In this document: one piece after another, positions 13,645-14,079 of the stretch
How positions within the stretch are numbered: position 1 is the stretch's first letter
How the letters are laid out: every line of letters begins with the position of its first letter
Assembly: GCA_030446955.1 (NCBI GenBank)
Contig: JAUJMG010000076.1
Span: forward strand, 1-14,079
DNA: 14,079 nucleotides
Direction of reading: 5' to 3'
Source: Thermomicrobiales bacterium
GTDB taxonomy: Bacteria; Chloroflexota; Chloroflexia; Thermomicrobiales; UBA6265
The notes under the pieces: generated by a model
Told to the model about the DNA's origin: nothing
The model's database searches: none
Seen by the model: the letters and a program-made list of their open reading frames with translations, nothing else
Position numbers and translations under genes: made by a program

Positions 13645-13653
13645 ACTCTAGCA
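13645..13653 (-). promoter_or_regulatory. Possible extended -10 promoter of plsX
   Basis: On the minus strand the bases read TGCTAGAGT, an extended -10 with four of six matches to TATAAT. No convincing -35 is seen. It would start transcription near 13638, about 55 nt before the plsX ATG and downstream of the gyrB-side palindrome. The TGCTA start resembles the stronger yvcK and infC promoters in this window. Confidence 0.35.
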
Positions 13654-13734
13654 TATGCCCCTGGAAGAGAAGCTCTCAGAGGGCGACCCTAACGCTGTGC
13701 CGCCTCGCCAAGGTCAGGAACCATGCCTGTATTG

Positions 13735-13792
13735 CCGTCATCTAAAGTCCGCCCGGCGCCAGTGACGGCTCCGGGCGGACTTTAGATGACGG
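13735..13792 (-). terminator. Perfect 22-bp inverted repeat, probable gyrB terminator
   Basis: Two perfectly complementary 22-nt arms (13735-13756 and 13771-13792) flank a 14-nt loop; inside the loop GCC and GGC can pair three further bases around AGTGAC. The arms contain AAAGTCCGCCCGG and its complement, the symmetrical A-run/GC-stem/T-run core of a bidirectional terminator, extended outward by CCGTCATCT. It lies 39 nt downstream of the gyrB stop and upstream of plsX, both on the minus strand, so ending gyrB transcripts is the simplest role. Only three T residues follow the GC core. Confidence 0.65.
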
Positions 13793-13831
13793 TGCTTTGA
13801 AAGAACCCGAATCTTCCCATGCCGCGGCAAG

Positions 13832-14079
13832 CTAGACGTCGAGGTTCTGCACCTCGCGGGCATGGGTCTGGATGAACTTCTTCCGTGGCGGTACGGCGCT
13901 GCCCATCAGCATGTCAAAGGTCTCGTCCGCGGCAACATCGTTGTCAATGTTGACCTGCATTAAGGTCCGCTGGGCTGGGTCCATGGTGGTCTGCCAGAGC
14001 TGATCGGGATTCATCTCGCCCAGTCCCTTGTAGCGCTGCACCTCGGCCTTCTCGCCGAGCCGCTTCATGGCTGCCTCGC
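13832..14079 (-). CDS. gyrB: DNA gyrase subunit B, C-terminal part (cut by the window edge)
   Basis: GyrB is the ATPase subunit of DNA gyrase, which introduces negative supercoils. Only the last 81 codons are present; the frame stays open to the right edge. The sequence contains VQRYKGLGEMNPDQLW, the end of the TOPRIM/C-terminal module that binds GyrA and DNA. It then reads TTMDPAQRTLMQV and finishes PRKKFIQTHAREVQNLDV, the typical GyrB ending. ParE of topoisomerase IV shares much of this region, but the terminal Asn-Leu-Asp-Val favours GyrB. The stop is TAG at 13834-13832. A 22-bp palindrome follows before plsX. Confidence 0.92.
   Translation of the reverse strand, partial: EAAMKRLGEKAEVQRYKGLGEMNPDQLWQTTMDPAQRTLMQVNIDNDVAADETFDMLMGSAVPPRKKFIQTHAREVQNLDV

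Overview
This GC-rich window is a stretch of bacterial core genome with no mobile element, CRISPR array, rRNA or tRNA gene that I can see. The gene set and order resemble deep-branching Gram-positive-type lineages. The membrane-anchored YvcK joined to gap-pgk, the short IF-2 and the compact nusA-ylxR-infB-rbfA-nrnA-truB-ribF cluster make me think of Chloroflexota, perhaps a Thermomicrobia relative. That placement is an inference from gene content and protein style, not from a search.

Left part, minus strand (1-2757): an operon yvcK, gap, pgk (pgk runs off the left edge), with a probable extended -10 promoter near 2749-2757. It links a UDP-sugar-binding regulator of carbon and cell-wall metabolism to two consecutive glycolytic enzymes. 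It diverges from the nusA operon across about 270 bp that hold both promoters, a perfect terminator-like hairpin and a possible short leader ORF.

Middle, plus strand (2789-9965): nusA, ylxR, infB, rbfA, nrnA, truB and ribF are packed with 1-4 nt overlaps or short gaps, except for a 77-nt hairpin-bearing gap before rbfA. They couple transcription elongation/antitermination, translation initiation, 30S maturation, nanoRNA turnover, tRNA pseudouridylation and flavin cofactor synthesis. rimP is not in its usual place ahead of nusA. NusA carries an unusual ~100-residue C-terminal extension.

Next, plus strand (9962-12131): infC, rpmI, rplT and a SpoU/TrmH RNA methyltransferase gene form a second translation operon with its own promoter inside the end of ribF. 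infC appears to start at a rare ATA codon behind a strong Shine-Dalgarno sequence, the classic arrangement for IF-3 autoregulation. A small HU gene follows (12238-12519).

Right part, minus strand (12531-14079): plsX converges on the HU gene. Upstream of plsX lies a perfect 22-bp inverted repeat, probably the terminator of gyrB, whose C-terminal end enters from the right edge.

The points most worth a second look are the NusA C-terminal domain, the ATA start of infC, the nusA leader (hairpin plus overlapping small ORF), the 22-bp palindrome and the membrane-anchored YvcK. I do not see a wholly new multi-gene system.
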